Assembly: GCF_945605565.1 (NCBI RefSeq)
Contig: NZ_OX216966.1
Coordinates: 1,415,001 to 1,479,000 of the forward strand
Direction: 5' to 3'
DNA: 64,000 bases
Source of the DNA: Paenibacillus dendritiformis
Lineage (GTDB): Bacteria; Bacillota; Bacilli; Paenibacillales; Paenibacillaceae
The position numbers and the translations under genes were made by a program. The notes under the pieces were generated by a model, which made no database searches, was not told where the DNA came from, and saw nothing but the letters and a program-made list of their open reading frames with translations. Shown piece by piece: positions 16,105 to 24,746 of the stretch (within the stretch, counting starts at the first letter, position 1; the number at the start of each line of letters is the position of its first letter).

Positions 16105-17190
16105 ATGTCCAAGCAAAAGGCAGTGCCGAAGGACACGATTCCCGTGCGCCGGGGCGAAGAGCTGGACGTGGCCGCGCTTGACGCGTATATACGGGAGCAT
16201 CTCGACCTTCCGGACGGGGGCTCGATCGAGGTCGAGCAGTTCGGGGCGGGGCATTCGAACTTGACTTATCTGATTCGCGCCGGAGATTGGGAGGCGGTCG
16301 TGCGCCGGCCTCCGCTCGGCCCGGTGGCGCCGCGGGCGCATAATATGGAGCGCGAGTTCACGCTTCTGAAGCGGCTCCATCCTTTGTTCCCGCTTGCTCC
16401 CCGTCCGTATCTGTACTGCGGGAATTCTTCGGTGATCGGCAGTCCGTTTTTTGTGATGGAGAGACGGCATGGAATCATTCTGGATCGGGAATTTCCCCCG
16501 CATGTGGAATATACGCCCGCTCTGGGCAGGGAGATCTCCGCAACGATGGTATCGACACTCGAGCAGCTCCATGAAGTGCCTTATGAAGAGGCGAATCTGC
16601 GGGCGATTAGCCAACCGGAAGGCTTTATGCGCCGTCAGGTTCAGGGCTGGGTGGAACGCTATGAACGCGCCAAGACGGAGGAGATTCGGGAGGCGGAGCG
16701 GCTTCAGAAGTGGCTGATCGATATGCTGCCCGCTTCGCAGGCGCCGGCCGTCATCCATTATGATTACAAGCTGAACAATGTGATGTTCTCCCGCAGCCAT
16801 CCGAGCGAGATGACCGGCGTGTTCGACTGGGAGATGGCGACGGTCGGCGATCCGATGGCCGATGTCGGCGCGGCGCTCAGCTATTGGTTCGAGCGGGACG
16901 ATCCGCCGGAGCTGCTGCGCGGGCTGGGGCATCCGCCGTTGACGGTGCAGCCGGGCTTCATGACGCGGGATGAATTCCTCGAAGCCTATGCGGCCAGGAG
17001 CGGACGGGATATGTCCGGCATTTCGTATTATTTGACGTTTGCGTATTTTAAGCTGGCCGTCATTTGTCAGCAGATCTATTACCGCTGGAAAAAAGGACAG
17101 ACGAACGATGAGCGGTTTGCGCGCTTCGATGACACTGTCCGAGCGCTAATAGCACATGCTTGGCGGCAGACGGAACGAATGCAGCTTTAA
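16105..17190 (+). CDS. APH-family phosphotransferase (ACAD10/11-kinase-like)
   Basis: Cytoplasmic kinase of 361 residues with an aminoglycoside-phosphotransferase fold. Its nucleotide loop is FGAGHSNLTYLI, its catalytic loop VIHYDYKLNNVMF (HxDxxxxN) and its metal site VFDWEMATVGDPMADV. Next to an acyl-CoA dehydrogenase this pattern matches ACAD10/ACAD11 systems, where the kinase phosphorylates 4-hydroxyacyl-CoA so that the dehydrogenase can convert it for beta-oxidation. The start at 16105 has AAGGGGG 12 bases upstream; an ATG 30 bases earlier has a poorer site. A drug-resistance role is unlikely in this context. Confidence 0.88.
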   Translation: MSKQKAVPKDTIPVRRGEELDVAALDAYIREHLDLPDGGSIEVEQFGAGHSNLTYLIRAGDWEAVVRRPPLGPVAPRAHNMEREFTLLKRLHPLFPLAPRPYLYCGNSSVIGSPFFVMERRHGIILDREFPPHVEYTPALGREISATMVSTLEQLHEVPYEEANLRAISQPEGFMRRQVQGWVERYERAKTEEIREAERLQKWLIDMLPASQAPAVIHYDYKLNNVMFSRSHPSEMTGVFDWEMATVGDPMADVGAALSYWFERDDPPELLRGLGHPPLTVQPGFMTRDEFLEAYAARSGRDMSGISYYLTFAYFKLAVICQQIYYRWKKGQTNDERFARFDDTVRALIAHAWRQTERMQL

Positions 17191-17258
17191 GCTCATAAGC
17201 TCTGACTTTATTCGTTCCGAGAGACTGACCATTCGTATGCATGAGGAGGAGATTTTAG

Positions 17259-18947
17259 GTGACACGTCCCCATTTTGCGTATTGGCCTGCACGCATGCCG
17301 CTTACGCTCGCGGTCCCGGACACGACGCTGAGCGACAATCTGGAAGTGACCGCCCGCCGCTACCCGGACCGGACGGCGATCATCTATTATGATCAGGTTA
17401 TCACCTACCGAACGTTGAGAGACGAAGTCAACCGCATGGCCGCTTATTTAATGCATCTGGGCGTCGATCAAGGCGACCGCGTGCTGATCTACATGCAGAA
17501 CAGTCCCCAATTCATTATTTCCTACTATGCGATTATGCAGTGCGGCGGCATCGTCGTGCCGATCAATCCGATGAATCTGACGGAGGAGCTCTCCTTCTAT
17601 ATCACAGACGGCAGCGTAAAGGTCGGCCTGGTCAGCCAGGAGCTGTATCCGCGCATCGAGCCGCTGCTGGGGACGACCTGTCTGGAACGCATCATTCTCG
17701 CCGCTTATTCCGACTACTGTCCAAATCCGTGCGCGGATGCCCCGGATTTCGTCAAGGCTCCCCGGCTGGAACCAACCTCCCTTCGAGTCATCCCGTGGGC
17801 GGAAGCGATGGGAGCCGCTATCGAATCGCAGCCTGTCCCGGAGACGGCAGGGAGCGATCTGGCGGTCTTGCCGTACACGTCCGGGACGACCGGCCAGCCG
17901 AAAGGCTGCATGCATACCCATAAGTCGGTGCAGGCGAACGTGATTGCGACGGCTTTCTGGGGAGCGCTGACGCCGGAATCGATCGTGCTCTCCACGCTTC
18001 CCTTATTTCATGTGACCGGTATGGTGCACGGTATGCACACGCCTATCTATATGGGGGCCGCCATCGTCATGATGACGCGGTGGGAGCGCAATACGGCCGC
18101 GCGGCTCATAGAAGCTCGCAAGTGCACGCATTGGACGGGAATCAGCACGATGATTATTGATTTTCTGGCCAATCCTCAGCTTCCGCAATATGATCTGAGT
18201 TCGCTTATCGCCATTACTGGAGGCGGGGCGGGGCTGCCGGAGGCGGTCGGCGAGAAGCTGCATCAGGCCACCGGCATCCGGTTCGTGGAAGGCTACGGCT
18301 TATCGGAGACGATGGCGCAGACGCATTTCAATCCGCTCGATCGCCCGAAGCTGCAATGTCTCGGCATTCCGTCCTTTGACGTGGACGCGCGCATTATTGA
18401 CCCGGTCACGCTGGAGGAGAAGGCGCCCCGCGAAGAAGGGGAAATCATCCTGAACGGCCCGCAATTATTTCAAGGCTATTGGAACAACCCGACGGAAACG
18501 AAAAACGCCTTCGTCGAGATAGAAGGCCAACCGTTTCTCCGCTCGGGGGATATCGGCTACTGCGACGAGGAAGGCTACTTCTTCATCGTCGACCGGGTGA
18601 AGCGCATGATTAACGCTTCCGGCTTCAAAGTGTGGCCGACCGAAGTAGAGTCGATTCTGTATAAGCATCCGGCGATTAAGGAAGCCTGTGTCATCGGGGT
18701 GCCGGACAAGAGAAAGGGCGAAGAGATCAAGGCATACGTCGTCCTGCAGGAAGACAAGCGCGGCACGATAACAGAGGACGATATCATTAGCTGGGCGCAG
18801 CAGCATATGGCTGCCTATAAATATCCGCGCCTGGTCGAATTCGTCGCTACGCTTCCGGTGACCGGCAGCGGCAAAATATTATGGCGCAAGCTCCAGGAGG
18901 AGGCCTGGGACAAAGCGAAGCAGCAGGCAAATGCAGGCCCCCAATAG
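17259..18947 (+). CDS. AMP-dependent acyl-CoA synthetase (FadD-like)
   Basis: Adenylate-forming ligase of 562 residues activating a carboxylic acid to its CoA thioester. Signature motifs are YTSGTTGQPKG (about 206-216), STLPLFHVTGM, VEGYGLSETMAQ, the hinge-region Asp in RSGDIGYCDEEGYFFIVDR and the C-terminal catalytic Lys in GSGKILWRKL. It begins at a GTG with GAGGAGGA 8 bases upstream. It supplies the acyl-CoA used by the other operon enzymes. Chain length cannot be read from the sequence, although close resemblance is to long-chain fatty-acid ligases. Confidence 0.93.
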   Translation: MTRPHFAYWPARMPLTLAVPDTTLSDNLEVTARRYPDRTAIIYYDQVITYRTLRDEVNRMAAYLMHLGVDQGDRVLIYMQNSPQFIISYYAIMQCGGIVVPINPMNLTEELSFYITDGSVKVGLVSQELYPRIEPLLGTTCLERIILAAYSDYCPNPCADAPDFVKAPRLEPTSLRVIPWAEAMGAAIESQPVPETAGSDLAVLPYTSGTTGQPKGCMHTHKSVQANVIATAFWGALTPESIVLSTLPLFHVTGMVHGMHTPIYMGAAIVMMTRWERNTAARLIEARKCTHWTGISTMIIDFLANPQLPQYDLSSLIAITGGGAGLPEAVGEKLHQATGIRFVEGYGLSETMAQTHFNPLDRPKLQCLGIPSFDVDARIIDPVTLEEKAPREEGEIILNGPQLFQGYWNNPTETKNAFVEIEGQPFLRSGDIGYCDEEGYFFIVDRVKRMINASGFKVWPTEVESILYKHPAIKEACVIGVPDKRKGEEIKAYVVLQEDKRGTITEDDIISWAQQHMAAYKYPRLVEFVATLPVTGSGKILWRKLQEEAWDKAKQQANAGPQ

Positions 18948-18987
18948 AAGCAGGCGCCGCCATACACGCGATGAGGGGAGATCATAC

Positions 18988-19575
18988 TTGGAGCCGTCCA
19001 TGAAAGAGAAGATTATGAAGCATAGCATTGCGCTTTTTGAAGCGAAAGGGTTCAGCGAAGCCTCGATCCAGGACATTGTCGATACGCTGGGCGTGACCAA
19101 GGGGACCTTCTATTATTACTTCGCGAGCAAGGAGCAACTGCTGACGCAGATTCATCTGCAGTATATTGATTATATGCTGGAGGAGCAGCGGCGCATCATC
19201 GAGCAGCCGGATCGAACCTGGAAGGAGAAGCTGTCCGGGATCATCCTCATGATGATTCGGGCCATCGAAAGCCAAGGGAGCAGCGCACGCATCTTTTTCC
19301 GTGAACTCCTTCATATTACGGGCGATAATCTTAGCGAAATCAAACAGAAGCGGGATCGGTTCCGGTTAAATGTACAGTCTGTCATCGAGCGGGGAATGGA
19401 GAGCGGCGAGTTCCGGAATGATCTGCCGGCAGACATGATGGCGTTCAGCATCCTCGGCGCCTGCAACTGGTGCTATACGTGGTTCAAGCCCGACGGCCCG
19501 TTGTCCGACGCCGAGGTGGCGGGTGTCTATGCCGAGATGTTCTTGAACGGGATGAGCAAGTTAGAGAGCAAGTAA
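18988..19575 (+). CDS. TetR-family regulator of the acyl-CoA operon
   Basis: Repressor of about 195 residues with an N-terminal helix-turn-helix (GFSEASIQDIVDTLGVTKGTFYYYFASKEQLL) and a helical ligand-binding domain resembling FadR-like TetR proteins that sense acyl-CoA. The TTG at 18988 is preferred because GAGGGGAG lies 7 bases upstream; an ATG at 18931, inside the ligase gene, would add 19 residues with no good ribosome site. It is the last gene of the operon and is followed by a strong terminator. It probably binds the palindrome at 13876. Confidence 0.88.
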   Translation: MEPSMKEKIMKHSIALFEAKGFSEASIQDIVDTLGVTKGTFYYYFASKEQLLTQIHLQYIDYMLEEQRRIIEQPDRTWKEKLSGIILMMIRAIESQGSSARIFFRELLHITGDNLSEIKQKRDRFRLNVQSVIERGMESGEFRNDLPADMMAFSILGACNWCYTWFKPDGPLSDAEVAGVYAEMFLNGMSKLESK

Positions 19576-19589
19576 GCAGCTAGATGAAC

Positions 19590-19629
19590 AGAGCCGCAGG
19601 GAGGCACGGACTCCTTGCGGCTCTTTTTT
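19590..19629 (+). terminator. Strong intrinsic terminator of the acyl-CoA operon
   Basis: A 14-bp stem AGAGCCGCAGGGAG/CTCCTTGCGGCTCT (one G-T pair, 7-base loop) is followed by six T residues, 14 bases after the TetR stop. Confidence 0.88.
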
Positions 19630-19665
19630 GCACCTTTATTGGCGGACATCGTTCATTTATATAGT

Positions 19666-20307
19666 CTATCTGTCCTCCAAAAGATGCTGATGGGCGCTCC
19701 CCGCTTGCTCTTCCTTCGCTCGCCCGGATGGATAAGCGTAATGGTAGATCGCTTCCAATTGCTTCGCCATATATTCGGGTGAATAAGGCGTGTCTTGCCC
19801 CAGCCAGTTCACCAAGACTCCCAGATGAGCGAACAGAACGTAGTGGCTTACAATCTCTTTGTTCAAGCCGTTCACGGCGCGCGGCGTCAGCTTCAACGCT
19901 TCAAAGGCCTGGCTGAACTGCTGGTATAACATTTCCGTGAAGCGATTGTTAAAATAGGTTCTCGCGTTGTCTCCGAACATGGTTTTGTAAAAATCGCGAT
20001 GCAGACGGAAATGGGAGAACAAGCGGATAACTTGCTTTTCCGGGTACTTATGAGGCATGCTCCGCTTTTCATCTTCGGTGGGTCCGACCGCTTTGGCGAG
20101 CTCCTCCAGCATATCGTCCACGCTTCGTTCGAACAGATCGTATTTGTCTTGATAATGCAAATAGAATGTCCCTCGATTAATGTCCGCCCGCTCGGCAATA
20201 TCCTGCACCGTGATCGCCCCGAACTCCTTTTCGTTCATCAATTCGATTAATGCGCACCGGATTCTTTTTTTCGTTCTTTTGACTCGCCGATCCGTCGTGT
20301 TGGACAT
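19666..20307 (-). CDS. TetR-family regulator divergent from the rph-like gene
   Basis: TetR-type protein of 213 residues. The DNA-binding part is RIRCALIELMNEKEFGAITVQDIAERADINRGTFYLHYQDKYDLFE, and the C-terminal domain (RLFSHFRLHRDFYKTMFGDN, later FAHLGVLVNWLGQDTPYSPEYMAKQL) is of the DhaS-like TetR_C_8 type. Start is the ATG preceded by GAAGGTGAA; the codon before it is TTG. The gene is transcribed away from the rifampicin-phosphotransferase-like gene across 214 bases that contain a 20-bp perfect palindrome, its likely operator. The ligand is unknown. Confidence 0.88.
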   Translation of the reverse strand: MSNTTDRRVKRTKKRIRCALIELMNEKEFGAITVQDIAERADINRGTFYLHYQDKYDLFERSVDDMLEELAKAVGPTEDEKRSMPHKYPEKQVIRLFSHFRLHRDFYKTMFGDNARTYFNNRFTEMLYQQFSQAFEALKLTPRAVNGLNKEIVSHYVLFAHLGVLVNWLGQDTPYSPEYMAKQLEAIYHYAYPSGRAKEEQAGSAHQHLLEDR

Positions 20308-20401
20308 CAAGCTTCACCTTCTTATTTACAAATTATTTACACATAAATCAACAATCTGGCTGCATGTGTACGGTAATGAACAGATGATAGCGAACTGCGC
20401 A

Positions 20402-20452
20402 TTGAAGAAATAACAACACTTGGTAAAATTATAAACATCCAATTGGATGTTT
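20402..20452 (+). promoter_or_regulatory. rph promoter with overlapping 20-bp palindromic operator
   Basis: TTGAAG (20402-20407) and TAAAAT (20424-20429) spaced by 16 bases form a promoter. Immediately downstream, covering the expected transcription start, is the perfect palindrome AAACATCCAATTGGATGTTT (20433-20452). A further short palindrome ACTAGTACTAGT lies at 20472-20483. The position implies repression by the divergent TetR. Confidence 0.65.
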
Positions 20453-20521
20453 TTCAACAATACGTTCATTTACTAGTACTAGTGGCTAATTTAACCTGTT
20501 CTGAAGGAGTTGAAGCCATTG

Positions 20522-23176
20522 ATGAACTGTGTCAATTTGGACCGCGTGAATCGGACCCATTTGCCGCTCGCAGGCGGCAAGGGAGCCAATCTGGGGGAAT
20601 TGCGGCAAGCCGGATTTCCCGTTCCCCCGGGATTCTGCGTTACGACTTCCGTCTATGACGCGGTAGTGGGACAATCGGATCGGATGGACTCTTTCTATGA
20701 AGAGCTCGGCCTCTTGAACGTTCAGGCTAACGAGGAGATCCGGCGCCTAAGCCAGCGGATGCAGCGGCATATCAGCAGCTTGCCAATTCCGGATGAGATG
20801 ATCGAAGATATTCTTGGCGCATGGAGAGAGATGGGCGATAATCCTGTCGCCGCCGTTCGTTCCAGCGCGACGGCGGAGGATTTGCCCACAGCTTCCTTCG
20901 CCGGGCAGCAGGACACGCTCTTGAATGTCAAAGGGGAGCGGCAGCTCTTCGAGGCCATTCGGCAGTGTTGGTCTTCACTCTTTTCCGAACGAGCCATTGC
21001 CTACCGGATGAAAAACGGGTTCGATCATCGTTCCGTCCGGCTGGCCGTCATCGTCCAGCGCCTGATCGTGCCTGATGTATCAGGGGTGATGTTCACCGCC
21101 GATCCGATTACGGGGAACCGAAGCATCATCTCGATTGATGCCAGCTTCGGGCTGGGGGAAGCGCTCGTGTCGGGGCTCGTCAACCCTGATCTGTACCAGG
21201 TCAGGCAGGGCGAGATCGTGAAGAAGCAGATCTCATGCAAGAAGTCGGCTGTCTGTACGCTCGCCGAGGGAGGCACGGCAGTCGAAGAACTTCCTGAACC
21301 GAAGCAGAAGGAGCAGGCGCTGTCCGATGAGCAGATAGTGACTCTGGCCCGGATGGGAGAGCGAATTCAAGCGCATTACGGGGCGGAGCAAGATATTGAA
21401 TGGTGCCTGTCCGGCGGACAGTTTTACATTGTTCAGGCCCGACCGATCACTTCCATTTTTCCACTACCGCAAGCGCCCGACGATGGGCTGCATGTTTATT
21501 TCTCGTTCGGCCATATGCAGATGATGACCGATGCGATGTCGCCCGCCGGAATTTCGGTCTGGCAAATGACAAGAGATTTCGCCGCCGCCGGGGAGGAACG
21601 CGCGGCAGCGCTGGTAGAAGCCGGCGGCAGACTGTTCATGGATGCCACGCGTTCGCTGCAGGCCGGCTTGGCCCGGAAGGTGACGCTGCAGATGATCGGC
21701 AAGATGGACGCCCTCATAGCCAGCGCGGCCAGACAAATTCTTGACCGTTTTCCGCTCAAAGAAAAATCCTCTTCCGGTTGGGAGGGGCTGGAAGAGATGC
21801 TCCCCCGGCTTGCGACGCAGGTGCTCAAGGATATGCTGGAGGGGGAGGGCCAAGCGGCCTACACGGAGGTCGAGGACGGAGCGGATCACCTTGTGGACAA
21901 ATGCCGGCAGCGGTTGGACGAATGCGACGGAGCCGATAAAATTACGTATATTCATCAAAACTACGAGTCATTGGCGCGCTATTTGATGGGCGAGAGCTTT
22001 CACTACATGGTCACAGCCATGGTGGCGCAGCATCTGCTCGAGCTGCTGGCGAAATGGTGGAACTTCGATGGCGGCGAGCTGATCACGCTGAACAAGTCCC
22101 TGCCTTTCAATGTCACGAGCGAGATGGGACTGGAGCTGGGGGATGTGGCGGATACCGCCCGGCCTTATCCGGAACTGACGGCGTATTTGCGGAACGCGGC
22201 CGAGGATGGATTTATGGAGGGGCTGGACGCCATTGCCGGTGGCCCGGAATTCAAGGCGGCCTTCGCGCGGTGGCTGGAACGATACGGCGTCCGCTGCCCC
22301 GGCGAGATTGACATCATGAGAACGCGCTGGGGGGAGCGGCCTTATATGCTGATCCCATCGATTGTGGGCCATCTGGACAGCCTCCAGCACGGAGAGCACC
22401 GCGAACGCTTCCGCCAAGGGGAGCAGGAAGCCGAGAGGGCCGCCGGACGTATTCTGTCCCAAGTCCGCGGCCTGGAAGACGGAGCATTCAAGGAACGGAT
22501 CGTGTCCCGGCTGATTACCGTCTACCGGAGCTTCATGGGCTTGCGGGAGCATCACAAATTCGTGCTGGTCCGTCATTTGGCGCTCTACCGGAAAGCGGTG
22601 CTGGAGCTGGGCGATGATCTAGCGGCACAGGGCGTCCTGAGCGAGCGGAACGAGATGTTCTTCCTGGCCTTGCCTGAAATGAAGGAGATTATAACCGGCA
22701 CCTTCGCAGAAGACGTTCCGTCGCTGATCGCGGCCCGGAAGGAGAGCTTCAAGCACTATCAGCGCCTGCAGCCGCCGCGCGTCTTCACGAGCGAAGGGGA
22801 GATTATCGAGGGCAGACTGGACGGCGGCGATGCGCCGGAAGGCGCCTTGATTGGACTGCCGGTCTCGCCCGGCGTCGTTGAAGGCCGAGCGAGAATCGTG
22901 CTTGATCCGAGCACGGCGTCGCTGAAGGAAGGCGAGATTCTGGTGGCGCCGTTCACCGATCCGGGCTGGACGCCGCTGTTCCAGCAAGCGAGGGGGCTCA
23001 TCACCGAGATTGGAGGCATGATGACGCACGGCTCGGTCGTCGCCCGCGAGTATGGCATTCCCGCCATCGTCGGGGTCGAGCGTGCGACGAAGCTCATCCG
23101 TGACGGCGAGCTGCTTCGCTTGGACGGCACTACAGGACATGTAATCGTGCTGGAAGAAGCGCATAGTTTGGCTTGA
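20522..23176 (+). CDS. rph: Rifampicin phosphotransferase-like PEP-synthase family protein
   Basis: Large enzyme of 884 residues with the three-part layout of rifampicin phosphotransferase (ATP + rifampicin to phospho-rifampicin, AMP and Pi). The ATP-grasp domain (about 15-320) has LAGGKGANLGELRQAGFPVPPGF, AVRSSATAEDLPTASFAGQQ and EWCLSGGQFYIVQARPI. A central drug-binding-type domain follows (about 325-770). The C-terminal swivelling domain has the phosphorylated His at about 836 in EIGGMMTHGSVVAREYGIPAIVG. True PEP synthases are shorter at about 790 residues and lack this central domain. AAGGAG lies 12 bases before the ATG used; TTG codons at 20510 and 20519 are alternative starts. Drug specificity is inferred. 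Confidence 0.82.
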   Translation: MNCVNLDRVNRTHLPLAGGKGANLGELRQAGFPVPPGFCVTTSVYDAVVGQSDRMDSFYEELGLLNVQANEEIRRLSQRMQRHISSLPIPDEMIEDILGAWREMGDNPVAAVRSSATAEDLPTASFAGQQDTLLNVKGERQLFEAIRQCWSSLFSERAIAYRMKNGFDHRSVRLAVIVQRLIVPDVSGVMFTADPITGNRSIISIDASFGLGEALVSGLVNPDLYQVRQGEIVKKQISCKKSAVCTLAEGGTAVEELPEPKQKEQALSDEQIVTLARMGERIQAHYGAEQDIEWCLSGGQFYIVQARPITSIFPLPQAPDDGLHVYFSFGHMQMMTDAMSPAGISVWQMTRDFAAAGEERAAALVEAGGRLFMDATRSLQAGLARKVTLQMIGKMDALIASAARQILDRFPLKEKSSSGWEGLEEMLPRLATQVLKDMLEGEGQAAYTEVEDGADHLVDKCRQRLDECDGADKITYIHQNYESLARYLMGESFHYMVTAMVAQHLLELLAKWWNFDGGELITLNKSLPFNVTSEMGLELGDVADTARPYPELTAYLRNAAEDGFMEGLDAIAGGPEFKAAFARWLERYGVRCPGEIDIMRTRWGERPYMLIPSIVGHLDSLQHGEHRERFRQGEQEAERAAGRILSQVRGLEDGAFKERIVSRLITVYRSFMGLREHHKFVLVRHLALYRKAVLELGDDLAAQGVLSERNEMFFLALPEMKEIITGTFAEDVPSLIAARKESFKHYQRLQPPRVFTSEGEIIEGRLDGGDAPEGALIGLPVSPGVVEGRARIVLDPSTASLKEGEILVAPFTDPGWTPLFQQARGLITEIGGMMTHGSVVAREYGIPAIVGVERATKLIRDGELLRLDGTTGHVIVLEEAHSLA

Positions 23177-23201
23177 TACCTTCATCTATATAAGCAGGTA
23201 A

Positions 23202-23245
23202 GGAACCGCGTTTTGCCGGAAAAAGGCAGAGCGCGGTTCTTTGTT
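23202..23245 (+). terminator. Intrinsic terminator after rph
   Basis: An outer stem GAACCGCG/CGCGGTTC (23203-23210 with 23232-23239) and inner TGCC/GGCA close a hairpin followed by TTTGTTT. Confidence 0.75.
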
Positions 23246-23288
23246 TCTCCGCGGAAATATGCCAATATAGTCCTAAGGGGATGAGTGA

Positions 23289-24746
23289 ATGTTCAACGAT
23301 TTCAAGCTCGTAGATGGACGTCCCGCTTCCGTTCAAGTGAAGGACTATATCAAAGAGTTGATATATAAAGGAATTTTGCGCGCCGATCAGAAGCTCCCTT
23401 CGACCCGCGAGTTCGCCTCCTTATGGCAATTGAGCCGCAACACGGTCATGACGGCGTACCGGGAGCTGGAGGACGAAGGACTGATTCATTCCGTGGCGGG
23501 CAAAGGAAGCTACGTAACGCAAGAGGTCGTGCCGGCCGTGGACGGCGCGCGGCTGGAATGGAAGGAAAGGATTGGAGCGTGCGCCCGCACGGCCGAGGAG
23601 CTTGATCTGATGAAGCATGGCGTTCGCTGGGAGAAGGGGATGATTTCGTTCACCAGCATTGCCCCGGACGAGAAGCTGTTCGATCTGGACAATGTGAAGC
23701 GGGCCTTTCTCGATCGGATGTCGCTCGAAGGCGAGATTTTGCTGAACTATGGCTATGCGAAAGGCTACAAGCCGTTAATCGACTGCCTGCTGCGGTATAT
23801 GGAGACGAAGGGTGTGGATTTAACCGGCAAAGATCTGCTCGTGACGAACGGCTTTACCGAAGGGCTCGACCTTGTCCTGTCGGCCCTGCGCAAGCCGCAC
23901 GGGCGCGTGCTGTGCGAGAATCCGACCCATCATACAGCGATCAAGCTGTTCAAGATGCACGGCCTGGAGATCACCGGAATCGCCATGCAGGAGGACGGAC
24001 TCCAACTGGAGGAGCTGGAGCGGGCATTGGCCCAACAGTCCTTCGACCTGGCTTACCTCATTCCGTCCTATCATAATCCGACCGGCATCGTCATGTCCCC
24101 GGAGAAGCGGATGGAGGCCTTGCGCCTGTTCGGCGATTACCGCATCCCGGTCATCGAGGACGGCTTCAACGAGGAGCTGCGCTATTCCGGATCGCACGTC
24201 GCCCCGATGATTGCCTGCGGCGGCAGCGGGAACAACGTAGTCTACATCGGCAGCTATTCGAAGGTGCTGTTCCCGGGGATTCGCGTAGGCTGGGTGCTGG
24301 CGGATCGGGAGCTTGTCGATTATTTGGAGAGCATGAAGCGGGCGCGGAGCATACATACGTCTACGCTCGATCAAGCGATTTTATATCAATATTTGCATAA
24401 CGGAAATTTCGAAAAGTATATCAAGCGGGCCCGAAATGCTTACAAGCGCAAATATGAGCTGGCCGTGCAATGGTGCCGGGAGCATATTCCGTTCGCCAGG
24501 CTGAGCGGCGACGGCGGACTGCACTTATTCATTGAATTGCACGAATCATTGGCCGCGCGCGATGTGCTCAGCGCGTGCGTGCGGCAAGGCGTTGTCTTTA
24601 CGCCGGGCGATATTTTTCATACCGATGGCTCCGGCGCCAATACGTTCCGGCTCGGCTTCTCGCGCGTCTCGGAAGGGGAGTTGGAGGCAGGCATCGCGAC
24701 GATAGGCCAGATGGTCAGACAGCTCATGGGGGAGGTAACGGGATGA
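23289..24746 (+). CDS. MocR/PdxR-type regulator (GntR HTH + aminotransferase fold), probable DdlR
   Basis: Transcription factor of 485 residues with an N-terminal GntR winged helix (about 1-80: KLPSTREFASLWQLSRNTVMTAYRELEDEGLIHSVAGKGSYV). A class-I aminotransferase-like domain follows, with the PLP-binding lysine region YIGSYSKVLFPGIRVGWVL and the preceding HNPTG motif. MocR proteins usually control a neighbouring gene. Here the neighbour, overlapping by ATGA, is a D-Ala-D-Ala ligase, as in the DdlR-ddl pair described in Brevibacillus. Binding of PLP plus D-alanine as a sensor of cell-wall precursor supply is an inference from that homology. Confidence 0.88.
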   Translation: MFNDFKLVDGRPASVQVKDYIKELIYKGILRADQKLPSTREFASLWQLSRNTVMTAYRELEDEGLIHSVAGKGSYVTQEVVPAVDGARLEWKERIGACARTAEELDLMKHGVRWEKGMISFTSIAPDEKLFDLDNVKRAFLDRMSLEGEILLNYGYAKGYKPLIDCLLRYMETKGVDLTGKDLLVTNGFTEGLDLVLSALRKPHGRVLCENPTHHTAIKLFKMHGLEITGIAMQEDGLQLEELERALAQQSFDLAYLIPSYHNPTGIVMSPEKRMEALRLFGDYRIPVIEDGFNEELRYSGSHVAPMIACGGSGNNVVYIGSYSKVLFPGIRVGWVLADRELVDYLESMKRARSIHTSTLDQAILYQYLHNGNFEKYIKRARNAYKRKYELAVQWCREHIPFARLSGDGGLHLFIELHESLAARDVLSACVRQGVVFTPGDIFHTDGSGANTFRLGFSRVSEGELEAGIATIGQMVRQLMGEVTG

